Assembly: GCA_012729765.1 (NCBI GenBank)
Contig: JAAYCM010000037.1
Coordinates: 1 to 49,351, forward strand
Reading direction: 5' to 3'
Source of the DNA: Chloroflexota bacterium
GTDB lineage: Bacteria > Chloroflexota > Anaerolineae > Aggregatilineales > Aggregatilineaceae
DNA: 49,351 bases
The first letter of the stretch is position 1. Every line of letters starts with the position of its first letter. The notes under the pieces were generated by a model that had not been told where the DNA came from, did not search any database, and saw nothing but the letters and a program-made list of their open reading frames with translations. Of this stretch, positions 17,796 to 26,000 are shown in pieces. Made by a program: the position numbers and the translations under genes.

Positions 17796-19352
17796 ATGCT
17801 CAAAACGCGCTTTTTGCGGGGAATGCTGGCGGTGGGCGTCGTGCTGACACCGGCGATCATCACGCTGCTGCTGGTCTATGGCTATGTGGGGGGCGGTGTG
17901 CGCGACTTCATCCCGCACCACTACCCGCTCGACGATCTCTACTACTGGCGCCAGATCGACACCTTCCGCGCGGTGGGATTTGAGGGCGGCTATTATGTCA
18001 GCAACGAGCAGCCCGCGCCCGCCGACTTCACCCACTTCGACCCGCACGGGCCGTATTTCCCGGCGCTGTATGGACTTCCGGCGCGGATCGCGGGCTGGGA
18101 GCCGTATTCGCCGCTGCTGTTCAACCTGGCGACGGTCACGTTGGGGCTGGCGCTGGTGGTCGGGCTGCTGCGCCTGGACGAGCGGCAGTTGATCGCCGCC
18201 GGGCTGCTGACTGCAACGGCGTGGCCGGTGCTGCTCTATATCGTCTCCGGGATGCAGGAGAGCGTGCACCACGCCTTCGCGCTGCTGCTGGTGATCGTGT
18301 TTGCCCTCACCCTGCGCGAGCGATCCGCGCTGCGGCCCGGCCTCAAGCTGCTGTTCGCGGTGCTGATCCTCGTGGCGGCGCTCTTCCGCCTGACATGGGC
18401 GCTGTTGGCCCTGCCGTATTTCGTGCTGCTGGCGGAGCGCGTGACGTGGCGATCTGTGCTGCGGGCAGTGGCCCTGACCGGCCTGCTGATCGCGCTGGCC
18501 TGGCTGCTGACGGCAGCCACCACCTATGCCCCCTACGCCGACAATCTCCCCGCGACGATCCAACGTGAGGCGTCCGCCGCGTGGCGCGCGGACGGTGCCT
18601 GGGCCGCGCTGACGACCACGCTCGATCTTATCGGGCAGAACGTCGCGGACAATATCGGTTTCTTCAACGAAGGGCTGCGGCTGGAAGTCGTGCAGCGCTA
18701 CCAGATCGTGGCGCTGATCGGCGTGCTGGCGGGGTGGCTGGCCGTGCTGTGGCGGCGCCGGGCGGATGATTACGCGGCGGGGGCGCGGCCTGAAGCGGTG
18801 CTGCACCTCTACAATCTGGGCGCGATCCTTGCGCTCAACTTTGTGATTTATACGATGGCGGGCTGGCGCGATTACCGCGTGATCGCGCCGCACCTGCTGC
18901 TGACCGGGTTTCTGCTGGTGGCACGCCGCCGCTTCTGGCTGGTGGGGATCGTGATCGTCACCAACCTGCTGCTGATCCTGCCCTTCAAGGATTACTACCT
19001 GGCGTTCGGCAAGATGTACCTGGGCTACGATCACGCGCCGATAACGCGCTTTGAGGACGCCACGCGCGCGCATATTGTGTATGAGCCGGACGCGCCGGAC
19101 GCGTGGTGCAACACCCTGCTGATGGATTATCACGACTCGTATGCCCCGGCGCTGATCGGCCTGCCCGTGGGAATCGGCATGTCCTATTTCGTCGTGCCGG
19201 ACGCGCTGGAAACGCCGCTGCGCTCGCGCTATCTGCTGCTGTTTCCCGATGACTACGAGGCCCTGCGCGCGCGGGCGGACCTGGAATTTCTGACCACGAC
19301 CGAGATCGGCGATCTGTATTTGAATCGGGACGCGGACTGCGCGATCCCGTAG
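17796..19352 (+). CDS. Polytopic membrane protein of unknown function, possibly GT-C glycosyltransferase-like
   Basis: A 518-residue protein with about eleven hydrophobic segments. The first covers residues 8-30 (RGMLAVGVVLTPAIITLLLV). The large first loop contains HHYPLDDLYYWRQID and HFDPHGPYFPALYG. An acidic pair in a long first outer loop, followed by many membrane helices, is the layout of GT-C fold glycosyltransferases, but I do not recognise a family, so this remains a guess. The soluble tail after the last helix is about 100 residues. ATG 17796 follows the nucleoside hydrolase stop by 5 bases. Its presence between two nucleoside hydrolases is unexplained. Confidence 0.65.
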   Translation: MLKTRFLRGMLAVGVVLTPAIITLLLVYGYVGGGVRDFIPHHYPLDDLYYWRQIDTFRAVGFEGGYYVSNEQPAPADFTHFDPHGPYFPALYGLPARIAGWEPYSPLLFNLATVTLGLALVVGLLRLDERQLIAAGLLTATAWPVLLYIVSGMQESVHHAFALLLVIVFALTLRERSALRPGLKLLFAVLILVAALFRLTWALLALPYFVLLAERVTWRSVLRAVALTGLLIALAWLLTAATTYAPYADNLPATIQREASAAWRADGAWAALTTTLDLIGQNVADNIGFFNEGLRLEVVQRYQIVALIGVLAGWLAVLWRRRADDYAAGARPEAVLHLYNLGAILALNFVIYTMAGWRDYRVIAPHLLLTGFLLVARRRFWLVGIVIVTNLLLILPFKDYYLAFGKMYLGYDHAPITRFEDATRAHIVYEPDAPDAWCNTLLMDYHDSYAPALIGLPVGIGMSYFVVPDALETPLRSRYLLLFPDDYEALRARADLEFLTTTEIGDLYLNRDADCAIP

Positions 19353-19391
19353 CGTAGCGTGGAAGGTTGAATTTAGAGGAGCTTTGAACCG

Positions 19392-20366
19392 ATGACTCGT
19401 AAAATGATTATCGACACCGATACCGCATCCGACGACGCCGTCGCGATCATGATGGCGCTGCAAACGCCCGACATTGAGGTCGAGGCGATCACCGTCGTCG
19501 CGGGGAATATGCCGGTCGAGCAGGGCAGCATCAACGCTCGCTACACCGTCGAGCTGTGCGGCAAGCACGTGCCGGTCTATCACGGCGCGGACCAGCCTCT
19601 GACGCGCGAAATCTACCGGGCCTACTTCTTTCATGGGCCGGACGGCATGGGCGGGATGAACTACCAGGCCAAGACGCCCCCGGCGGAAGGCCACGCGGTC
19701 GAGGTGCTGATCGACACGATCAAGGCCAACCCCGGCATCATCCTGGTCACGCTCGGCCCGCTGACCAACGTCGCGCTGGCGGTGGCAAAGGCCCCGGAGA
19801 TCGTGGAGAACGTCAACCGGTGTGTGGTGATGGGCGGCGCGGCCAACGTGGTCGGCAACATCACGCCTGCCGCCGAATACAACATCTGGTGCGACCCCGA
19901 AGCGGCGCGCATGGTCTTTCGCTCTGGCCTGCCGGTCGAGATGGTCGGCTGGGAAGTGTGCCGGGGCGAGGCGAATCTGTCCGACGCGGACATGCGCTTT
20001 TTGAAGGAAGAGATCAACACGCCGCTGGCGCATTTCACGGTAGACTGCAATATCTCTGCGCTGGACGCCAACCGCAACTGGCTGGGCGATCCTGGCCTGG
20101 GGCTGCCCGACCCGGTGGCGATGGCGATTGCGATCGATCCCACGCTCTGCACGCGCCAGAGCAAGCACTATGTCGAGGTCGAGTGCGACGGCACCTATAC
20201 GCGGGGCATGACGGTGGTCGATCAGCTCAACGTCACGCCCTACGACACGGCCAATGTTGCGATGTGGCAGCCGCTCACGCAGAAGGGCGCGCCGCATATC
20301 ACCGTCTGCTGGGAGATCGACGCCCGGCGCTGGAAGGACCTGCTGTATCAGACCGTGCGGGCGTAA
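19392..20366 (+). CDS. Nucleoside hydrolase family protein (third copy)
   Basis: A 324-residue member of the nucleoside hydrolase family with [19 protein letters not shown], where the usual DTDPGxDD reads DTDTASDD. The three aspartates are kept, while the Pro-Gly is replaced by Thr-Ala. Other motifs are normal: [39 protein letters not shown] and [14 protein letters not shown] preceding GAGGAG supports ATG 19392. The altered loop may shift substrate choice toward a modified nucleoside, but this is inference. It resembles the protein at 6501 more closely than the one at 16834. It ends 21 bases before repeat copy 3. Confidence 0.9.
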   Translation: MTRKMIIDTDTASDDAVAIMMALQTPDIEVEAITVVAGNMPVEQGSINARYTVELCGKHVPVYHGADQPLTREIYRAYFFHGPDGMGGMNYQAKTPPAEGHAVEVLIDTIKANPGIILVTLGPLTNVALAVAKAPEIVENVNRCVVMGGAANVVGNITPAAEYNIWCDPEAARMVFRSGLPVEMVGWEVCRGEANLSDADMRFLKEEINTPLAHFTVDCNISALDANRNWLGDPGLGLPDPVAMAIAIDPTLCTRQSKHYVEVECDGTYTRGMTVVDQLNVTPYDTANVAMWQPLTQKGAPHITVCWEIDARRWKDLLYQTVRA

Positions 20367-20387
20367 GGCCCACGCCGGTGGTTGGTG

Positions 20388-20484
20388 CCCCCCCATCCTA
20401 AATCCTTCCCCCAAAATGAGGGAAGGACTTGCCGGCTCCCCTTCCCTCCGCGCAGCAGTGGCGGAAGGGGCCGGGGGATGGGGG
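20388..20484 (+). repeat. Dispersed hairpin repeat, copy 3 (forward)
   Basis: Same arrangement as copy 1 with a perfect TCCTTCCC/GGGAAGGA first stem and a shorter G-run at its end. It lies 21 bases after the nucleoside hydrolase stop and 43 bases before the Rid gene. Confidence 0.85.
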
Positions 20485-20527
20485 AAGCAGTAGTATTTCA
20501 CCGCCACGCAGCATTGCAGGAGACACG

Positions 20528-20929
20528 ATGGCGAAACAAGCGATCAACCCCGACAGCCTGTTCGACAGCCTGCAATTTGGCTTCTCACAAATCGTAATCA
20601 GCCAGGGCCGCCGCCAGGTGCACATCTCCGGCCAGGTGGCCTGGGATGCCAACGGCGATCTGGTGGGCGGGGACGACCTGCGCGCGCAGACCTTCGAGGC
20701 GTTCAGGAATCTGGACACCGCGATCCGGGCGGCGGGCGGCACGCTGCGCGACATCGTCTCGCTGCGGATTTATATTGTCGAGCGCGTCATGGCGCAGTCG
20801 GCCCCGGTCAGCGAGGCGCTGCGAACATTCTTCCCCGACGATCCGCCGGCTTCGACCTGGATCGGCGTGCGGACGCTGGCGCGCGAGGCGTTCCTGATCG
20901 AGATCGAGGCGCTGGCGGTGTTGGACTAG
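20528..20929 (+). CDS. Rid (YjgF/YER057c/UK114) family protein
   Basis: A 133-residue single-domain protein with the Rid features VHISGQVAWDANGDLVG, AQTFEAFRNLDTAIRAAGG and IEIEALAVL. Archetypal RidA proteins are imine/enamine deaminases that use an Arg in a P-A-R-S block. Here the same place reads PPASTWIGVR, so the key Arg is not where expected, placing it among the non-RidA subfamilies. Some of these act in pyrimidine and purine breakdown. ATG 20528 lies after AGGAGA. It is followed after 10 bases by a PfkB kinase gene. A deaminase-like or scavenging role in nucleobase breakdown fits the context. Confidence 0.88.
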   Translation: MAKQAINPDSLFDSLQFGFSQIVISQGRRQVHISGQVAWDANGDLVGGDDLRAQTFEAFRNLDTAIRAAGGTLRDIVSLRIYIVERVMAQSAPVSEALRTFFPDDPPASTWIGVRTLAREAFLIEIEALAVLD

Positions 20930-20939
20930 GGCAGGCCGG

Positions 20940-21836
20940 ATGGCGTTTCGCTACGATTTCATAGGTGTGGGCGGGCTGGCGGTCGATCTTGTGCTGCGCG
21001 TGGAGCAGCTTCCCGCCGCCGACGAAAAGTATCCGGCGGCATTGGTCGGTAAACTGCCGGGCGGATTTATCGCCAACGCGACCTGCGCCGCGTCCCGGCT
21101 GGCGCTGCGGACCGGCTACATCGGCTGGGCGGGTGACGATGCCGACGGGGCGCTGCTGCATGATGACTTCGTGCGCTGGGGCGTCGATCCGGCAGGACTG
21201 GCGCGCGTGCCGGGCGAGGTCACGCCCTTCACCGTCGTGCTGGCCGATGCCCAGGGCCGCCGCGCGATCGTGGTCCCGGCGTCGCCGCTCTACACGCTGC
21301 CGCTGAGCGAGGCGCAGTTGGCGCTGGCGGCGCAGGCGCGGATCGTCTACACCTACCCGCGCGATCTGGCGTGGTGCCAGCGGCTTCACGACGCGGCGCA
21401 GGTATCCGGCGGCGGGCTGGCGCTCGACATCGAGAGCATCATCCCGCTGCGCGGCGCGGCGCTGCGGAACGCGATCCGGCTGGCCGAGGTCGTGTTCCTG
21501 GCCGAGAGCAGCCTGGAGTTGCTGGGCGTCACCTCGATCCGGGGCCTGGCCGGGCCGGGCCAGTGGGTGATCCAGACCGCCGGGAGCCGGGGGGTGTATG
21601 GCGTCGAGGCGGGGCGCGACGAGCCGGTATTCGTGCCGGGGCGAGCGGTCGAGGTCGTGGATTCGACGGGGGCGGGCGACTGCTTCCACGCCGCGCTGAT
21701 CGCTGCCCGGCTGGATGGGGCCGATCTGCCCGCCGCGCTGGCCTTTGCCAACGCCGCTGCCTCGCTCCAGGTGCAGCAGCCGGGCGCGCGGGGCGGCCTG
21801 CCAAGTCGTGCGGAAGTCGAGGCAGTCCTGCTATAG
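20940..21836 (+). CDS. PfkB-family carbohydrate kinase (second canonical copy)
   Basis: A 298-residue ribokinase-fold kinase. GKLPGGFIANATCAASRL at about residues 36-53 is the substrate-side motif, and DSTGAGDCFHAALIAARL holds the catalytic Asp247. The N-terminal GVGGLAVDLVLRV strand-turn is typical. It starts 10 bases after the Rid gene. Candidate substrates are ribose released by the nucleoside hydrolases, or a nucleoside itself. The sequence does not decide between these. It differs enough from the kinase at 13852 to suggest a different substrate. Confidence 0.88.
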   Translation: MAFRYDFIGVGGLAVDLVLRVEQLPAADEKYPAALVGKLPGGFIANATCAASRLALRTGYIGWAGDDADGALLHDDFVRWGVDPAGLARVPGEVTPFTVVLADAQGRRAIVVPASPLYTLPLSEAQLALAAQARIVYTYPRDLAWCQRLHDAAQVSGGGLALDIESIIPLRGAALRNAIRLAEVVFLAESSLELLGVTSIRGLAGPGQWVIQTAGSRGVYGVEAGRDEPVFVPGRAVEVVDSTGAGDCFHAALIAARLDGADLPAALAFANAAASLQVQQPGARGGLPSRAEVEAVLL

Positions 21837-21884
21837 TCTCCGTTGGAACAATCCTGTATTGGAGAACTGAGGGAGATACCGAGG

Positions 21885-23201
21885 ATGACTCAAATGATTC
21901 GCTATTCCCTGATCGGACTGCTGGCCCTGGCGCTGATCGCGTTTGGACTCCCGGTGCGCGCCCAGGAGTCGGCCCCGTCGCTGCCCCTGGCGGCGATCCA
22001 GAACGGCGACCTGTGGCTGTTCGGCCTGGGCGCTGGCCCACAGCAGGTGACGAGTGCCGGGGTGCTGCAAAACAATGCCAGCCTGACCTGGGGGCCGCAG
22101 GGTAACACGCTGGCCTTTACCATGCCCAACCCCGACGGCACACTGAGCCTGATGCTCACCGATCGCGCGGGCAGCGAGCCGGTGCAGCTTACCAGCGGCG
22201 TCGCGTTCGGCTTCCCGATCAGCTTTACGGCTGAGGGCGAGATTCTCTACGCCGTCTCGACGCAGCAGTATGTCGAAGGTGCGGTGAACGGCGGCGCGGG
22301 CGAGGTGATCGAACTGTACACGGTCGCGCCCCAGGTGGGAGCCGCGCCGGAATTGATCGGCAGCCTGACGTTCGGTGTGGGCTGCGGCGGCGGCTCATCG
22401 ATCCCGGCGGACTGGATGTACTGGACCGAGACGGGCACCAACCCCGGCGGCAGCAGTCTGGTGCTGGCCCTGACCCCGCACGGGCTGGTGCACAGCATCA
22501 ACTGTACCGGCGTGGGTACGGCCCTGCTCGATCTGGCGAGCGGCGAGAGCACGCCGCTGGGCACCGATCTCGGCGCGGTCAAAGTCTCGCCGGACGGCAG
22601 CCAGGTGGTCGGCGTCAATAACGCTGTGCCCTGGCAGGGAACCGGCCAGACCGTGCAGGTCGATGTTGCGACGGGGACGGTTACGACGCTGAGCACCAGC
22701 GGCACGCCCGATCAGTTGGCGTGGAGCGCGGACGGCGGCAGCGTGTTTTACAGCACGCGGCGCGAGTCCGGTGAGACGGTCGCCATGACGCCCGAACAGC
22801 AGCAGCAGGTGACGGAAGCGCTGGGGCTGATGGAGCCGGTTACGCTGCCGCTGTGGACCGCCAGCATCCACCGGCTGGACCTTGCCAGCGGCCAGGATAC
22901 GGAGCTGTACAGCACCGGGGCGTATGCCATTGGCCGGATGCTGCCCACGCCGGACGGCAGCGCGCTGATCTTCAGCCAGATTCCGAACCTGGAAGCGTGG
23001 GCGCAGACGCTCGCCAGCGGCCAGATCGCGGATATCTGGAGCCAGGAAGGGCAGGCGCAGTTACTCGGCACGGTCGCGGTGGATCTGCTCCGGCTCGATC
23101 TGAACAGCGGCGCGGTGGATCCAGTCGGCACCGGGATGCAGCAGGCGGCGCTAAACGCGGCGGCCTACGGTGAGCTGGCCCCGCTGGGTGCGGAAGGGTA
23201 G
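21885..23201 (+). CDS. Secreted TolB-like beta-propeller protein
   Basis: A 438-residue exported protein. MTQMIRYSLIGLLALALIAF followed by VRAQES is a signal peptide with a likely cut after VRA. Propeller blades follow with motifs such as LTWGPQGNTLAFTMP, VKVSPDGSQVVG, LAWSADGGSVFYS and LPTPDGSALIF. These are the WD40-like (PD40/TolB) repeats. It is probably a periplasmic or outer-face binding protein with no enzyme motif. ATG 21885 lies after GAGGG and is preferred to TTG 21843. It is 48 bases downstream of a cytoplasmic kinase gene, so it may share a transcript with catabolic genes, which is unusual. Confidence 0.75.
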   Translation: MTQMIRYSLIGLLALALIAFGLPVRAQESAPSLPLAAIQNGDLWLFGLGAGPQQVTSAGVLQNNASLTWGPQGNTLAFTMPNPDGTLSLMLTDRAGSEPVQLTSGVAFGFPISFTAEGEILYAVSTQQYVEGAVNGGAGEVIELYTVAPQVGAAPELIGSLTFGVGCGGGSSIPADWMYWTETGTNPGGSSLVLALTPHGLVHSINCTGVGTALLDLASGESTPLGTDLGAVKVSPDGSQVVGVNNAVPWQGTGQTVQVDVATGTVTTLSTSGTPDQLAWSADGGSVFYSTRRESGETVAMTPEQQQQVTEALGLMEPVTLPLWTASIHRLDLASGQDTELYSTGAYAIGRMLPTPDGSALIFSQIPNLEAWAQTLASGQIADIWSQEGQAQLLGTVAVDLLRLDLNSGAVDPVGTGMQQAALNAAAYGELAPLGAEG

Positions 23202-23219
23202 CGCACAGAATACGATTTA

Positions 23220-23317
23220 CCCCCCTCCCTAAATCCCTCCCCCGCAAGGAGGGCGGGACTTAAACATCTCACCCCTTCCTCCGTGAAACGTGGGGGAAGG
23301 GGCCAGGGGATGGGGGG
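23220..23317 (+). repeat. Dispersed hairpin repeat, copy 4 (forward)
   Basis: Starts CCCCCCTCCCTAAATCCC, the second sequence flavour, and ends GGGGATGGGGGG. It sits 18 bases after the propeller gene stop. Its right flank, ATACATAACAGGCGC, resembles the complement of the left flank of copy 1. Confidence 0.85.
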
Positions 23318-23368
23318 TAAAAATACATAACAGGCGCTTGCGCGGGGCACAACAGTTTTGAGGCCAAC

Positions 23369-24298
23369 GTGATCGACTACGTAACCTTTGGGATCATCAT
23401 CGACGATATCGTCTTTCCGCAGGGCACGACGCGGATGGGCGTGCTGGGCGGCGGCGGTCCCCAGACAGCCTGGGGCACGGCAGCGGCGCTCGGCAGCGGG
23501 GAGACGGTCGGATTGGTGGCGGGCGTCGGGCGCGATCTGGACCCGGGCGCACTGGTCCCGCTCGCAGCGGCGCGCGTGAACCTGGACGGCGTGCGCGTGA
23601 CGGCACTGCCCACGCCGCGCGCGTGGCAGACGGTCGAGTTCGACGGGCGGCGGACGCAGGTCTGGCGCGTGGAGCCGCAGACGCTCGGTGAGCAGTTGGC
23701 GCGCCATTGGGACGTGCTGCCGCCCGCCTACCGTGAAGCGCGCTGGTTTCACTGGGGCATCCATCCCGGCGACGCGGCCCCGGCGATCGCGTTTGCGCGC
23801 GATCTGCGGGAGCGCGGCAGGCGCGTCAGTCTGGAACCGTTCCGGCCCCCGCCCGCGCCGATGAGTGACGAGCAGATCGGCGCGCTGCTGGAAGTCTGCG
23901 ACGTGTTTTCGCCCAACTGGCGCGAGGCTGCCATGATGACCGGCAGCGACGACGAGCGGCAGATCATCGCGCGCTTCCGGGCGCTGGGCGGGCGGATTCT
24001 GGCGCTGCGGCGCGGCGAGGCAGGCGCGGATGTGTGGGACCTGCCCGCCGGGCGCGGGGTGCGCGTGCCTGCCGTCCCAACCGGGGTAATCGACCCGGTC
24101 GGCGCGGGGAATACATTCTGCGGCGCGCTGATCGCCCGGCTCGATGACGGGCTGGCCGAAGCGGCGTGTCACGCGACGGTCGCGGCGTCTTACGCGGTCG
24201 AGCAGATCGGTATTCCGGCGGCGCTGCCCGATCCCGCCGACTATGCCCGGCGGCTGGACACGGCGCGGGCGGGATGTGCCGAACTGGCGATCGGCTGA
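23369..24298 (+). CDS. MAK32-like PfkB-family protein with Asn at the catalytic Asp position
   Basis: A 309-residue ribokinase-fold protein starting at GTG 23369. The N-terminus, FGIIIDDIVFPQG then MGVLGGGGPQTAWG, recalls fungal MAK32-type proteins rather than bacterial sugar kinases. The ATP-site motif reads DPVGAGNTFCGALIA: Asn248 replaces the Asp that acts as base in PfkB kinases. The protein at 26001 has the same change, so it is a subfamily trait and not random decay. Function is unknown; it may bind nucleotide with little or no kinase activity, or use another residue. It ends the long plus-strand run, 7 bases before the convergent DsrE gene. Confidence 0.85.
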   Translation: MIDYVTFGIIIDDIVFPQGTTRMGVLGGGGPQTAWGTAAALGSGETVGLVAGVGRDLDPGALVPLAAARVNLDGVRVTALPTPRAWQTVEFDGRRTQVWRVEPQTLGEQLARHWDVLPPAYREARWFHWGIHPGDAAPAIAFARDLRERGRRVSLEPFRPPPAPMSDEQIGALLEVCDVFSPNWREAAMMTGSDDERQIIARFRALGGRILALRRGEAGADVWDLPAGRGVRVPAVPTGVIDPVGAGNTFCGALIARLDDGLAEAACHATVAASYAVEQIGIPAALPDPADYARRLDTARAGCAELAIG

Positions 24299-24305
24299 GC
24301 GGGCG

Positions 24306-24662
24306 TCAGAGCGTGATCACTTTGTCGGCGCGCCACTGCGCCTCGATGATGTCGCCCATGCTGCCGATGGTACCGACCTCGATTGCATCGGCCAGGCCGT
24401 AGAAGTCGAGGCACGTTTTACAGGCAATGATTGGCACACCCCGCGCCTGGAGCGCGGCCAGCGCGTCGAGCACGGGCGAGCCGCTGCACACCAGCCGCAC
24501 GCCTTCGCCATAGCAGCAGATCGCGGCGGGCAGGCGCGCGTCTTCGAGCAAAAGCCGGAAGTAGCTCACGGCAAGCTGCTGCTGCAAGGCGGGATCGGCG
24601 TGGCCGAGTCCGTTGCGGGTGAGCAGCAGGGTGATGGATGATGAAGCGGGTGAGCCGGTCAT
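24306..24662 (-). CDS. DsrE-family protein similar to the YedF C-terminal domain
   Basis: A 118-residue protein with a DsrE-like fold pattern: ITLLLTRNGLGHADPALQQQ at the N-terminus, then LVCSGSPVLDALAALQARGV, and CKTCLDFYGL with Cys81 and Cys84. The ending SADKVITL-like (here ADKVITL) is that of the C-terminal domain of YedF, a protein linked to sulfur or selenium transfer. The N-terminal TusA/SirA-like domain of YedF is absent. It may carry sulfur on a cysteine. It faces the MAK32-like gene tail-to-tail and is divergent from the SIS-domain gene. Confidence 0.83.
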   Translation of the reverse strand: MTGSPASSSITLLLTRNGLGHADPALQQQLAVSYFRLLLEDARLPAAICCYGEGVRLVCSGSPVLDALAALQARGVPIIACKTCLDFYGLADAIEVGTIGSMGDIIEAQWRADKVITL

Positions 24663-24779
24663 GGGTGGGTCCTTTCGGGTGTGGGGAAGGTGACTCCGCC
24701 GATCATAGCGAGCGCGGCGGGCCGTGCCAACCCGTGAATAGTGTTATTGAGTCAGATCGCGGGCGCGGTGCCCGCCGGT

Positions 24780-24797
24780 GTAACCTATGTAACCTAA
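24780..24797. promoter_or_regulatory. Tandem 9-base repeat upstream of the SIS-domain gene
   Basis: GTAACCTAT followed at once by GTAACCTAA, 19 bases before the ATG at 24817. Tandem half-sites of this size and position may be an activator or repressor site. The evidence is only the repetition and the location. Confidence 0.3.
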
Positions 24798-24816
24798 TAG
24801 ACAGGATCAGGAAAAA

Positions 24817-25980
24817 ATGTCGGATCGTTCTCCCATGCATCAACAAATTGATACGCTGCCCCAACTGGTGCGCGATATCGCCAGGCCGTTCGACCAGTCG
24901 GCGCGGGGCACGTTTGATTTCGAGCTGTGCCACGCGGTCAAGCGGATCTACCTGGTGGGCTGCGGCGACAGCTATCACGCGCCGGTGGGGGCGGAGCTGG
25001 CGTTTCACCTGCTGGCGGGCGTCCCGACGCAGGCCGTCAGCGCGCTGACCTTCAGCCGCTACGTGGTCAGCTTCCTGCCGCCGACCGGCCCCAAGACCAA
25101 CCTGGTGATCGCCGTGTCGGTGTCAGGCGTGGTCAGCCGGACGATTGAGGCACTGCGGCTGGCGCGCCAGATGGGGGCGACGGCGGTCGCGCTGACCGGC
25201 GCACCGGATAAGCCGCTGGCCCAGGAAGCCGGGAAAGTGTTCCAGACGACCGTCCCACCGCTGCCGGACGAGCTGCAAGGCATGATCGTGCCGGGCGTGC
25301 GCTCCTATCTGGCGTCGCAGATGGGGCTGTACAGCGCCGCGATCCGGATCGGCGAGGTGCGCGGCCACCTGACGACCGCTCAGGCCGATGCCCTGCGCGC
25401 CGAGCTGGCCGGGCTGGCCGACGTGATGGAAGCGACGATTGCGGCTTGCGAACCGGCGGTGCGCGATCTGGTCGAGCGCTGGCGCGACGCGCCGGAATTC
25501 GTGTTCGTCGGGGCCGGGCCGCTGTATGGCGTGGCGATGTTCAGCGCGGCCAAGCTGCTCGAAGCCAGCGGCGATCCCGCACTGGCGCAGGAAACCGAGG
25601 AATGGGCGCATTTGCAATACTTTGGCACGCGCCCCGACACCCCGACCGTGTTCATCAGCGCGGCGGATCGTGACGCGGACCGCATGGCCGAGGTGGCACG
25701 CGCGGCGCAGGCCATCGGGCGGCGGACGGTCGGCATCCTGCCGGCGGGCGAGCAGGCGATCAGCGCCTATCTCGACGCGGTGCTGCCGGTGCAGGGGCCG
25801 GTGCGCGAGTGTTTCGCCCCGCTGGTCTACAGCATCCCCGGCGAGCTGCTGGCGGCAGAGCGTGCGGCGGCGATCGGCGCGGAATACTTCCGCGCGTTTG
25901 GCGGGGGCCGCACGGTCGATTGGGCCGATGGATCGAGCCGTATCCGCGACAGCCACCAGATCGACGAGCCGCTGCGCTAG
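24817..25980 (+). CDS. SIS-domain sugar isomerase/deaminase-like protein
   Basis: A 387-residue protein with two sugar isomerase (SIS) domains, as in the isomerase half of glucosamine-6-phosphate synthase and in fructosamine-6-phosphate deglycases. Domain 1 has IYLVGCGDSYHAPVGAEL and VIAVSVSGVVSRTIEAL (phosphosugar-binding Ser/Thr loop) at about residues 43-115. Domain 2 has FVFVGAGPLYGVAMFSAAKL and ETEEWAHLQYF from about 228. No glutaminase domain is present, so it would use ammonia or act as a deaminase or deglycase on a phosphosugar. ATG 24817 has AGGA upstream. It is followed after 20 bases by the second MAK32-like gene, a likely partner. Confidence 0.85.
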   Translation: MSDRSPMHQQIDTLPQLVRDIARPFDQSARGTFDFELCHAVKRIYLVGCGDSYHAPVGAELAFHLLAGVPTQAVSALTFSRYVVSFLPPTGPKTNLVIAVSVSGVVSRTIEALRLARQMGATAVALTGAPDKPLAQEAGKVFQTTVPPLPDELQGMIVPGVRSYLASQMGLYSAAIRIGEVRGHLTTAQADALRAELAGLADVMEATIAACEPAVRDLVERWRDAPEFVFVGAGPLYGVAMFSAAKLLEASGDPALAQETEEWAHLQYFGTRPDTPTVFISAADRDADRMAEVARAAQAIGRRTVGILPAGEQAISAYLDAVLPVQGPVRECFAPLVYSIPGELLAAERAAAIGAEYFRAFGGGRTVDWADGSSRIRDSHQIDEPLR

Positions 25981-26000
25981 TGGCCAGAGAAAGCAGGCGC

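Noticed and set aside
17577..20507. A 976-codon open frame on the minus strand
   Set aside because: It is antisense to a nucleoside hydrolase, the membrane protein and another nucleoside hydrolase, all with clear family motifs. Its product is rich in His, Arg, Gln and Asp with no domain, the usual shadow of GC-rich coding DNA.
24317..24511. Alternative minus-strand frame inside the DsrE gene
   Set aside because: It is in another frame of a short gene that has a clear CKTCLDFYGL motif.
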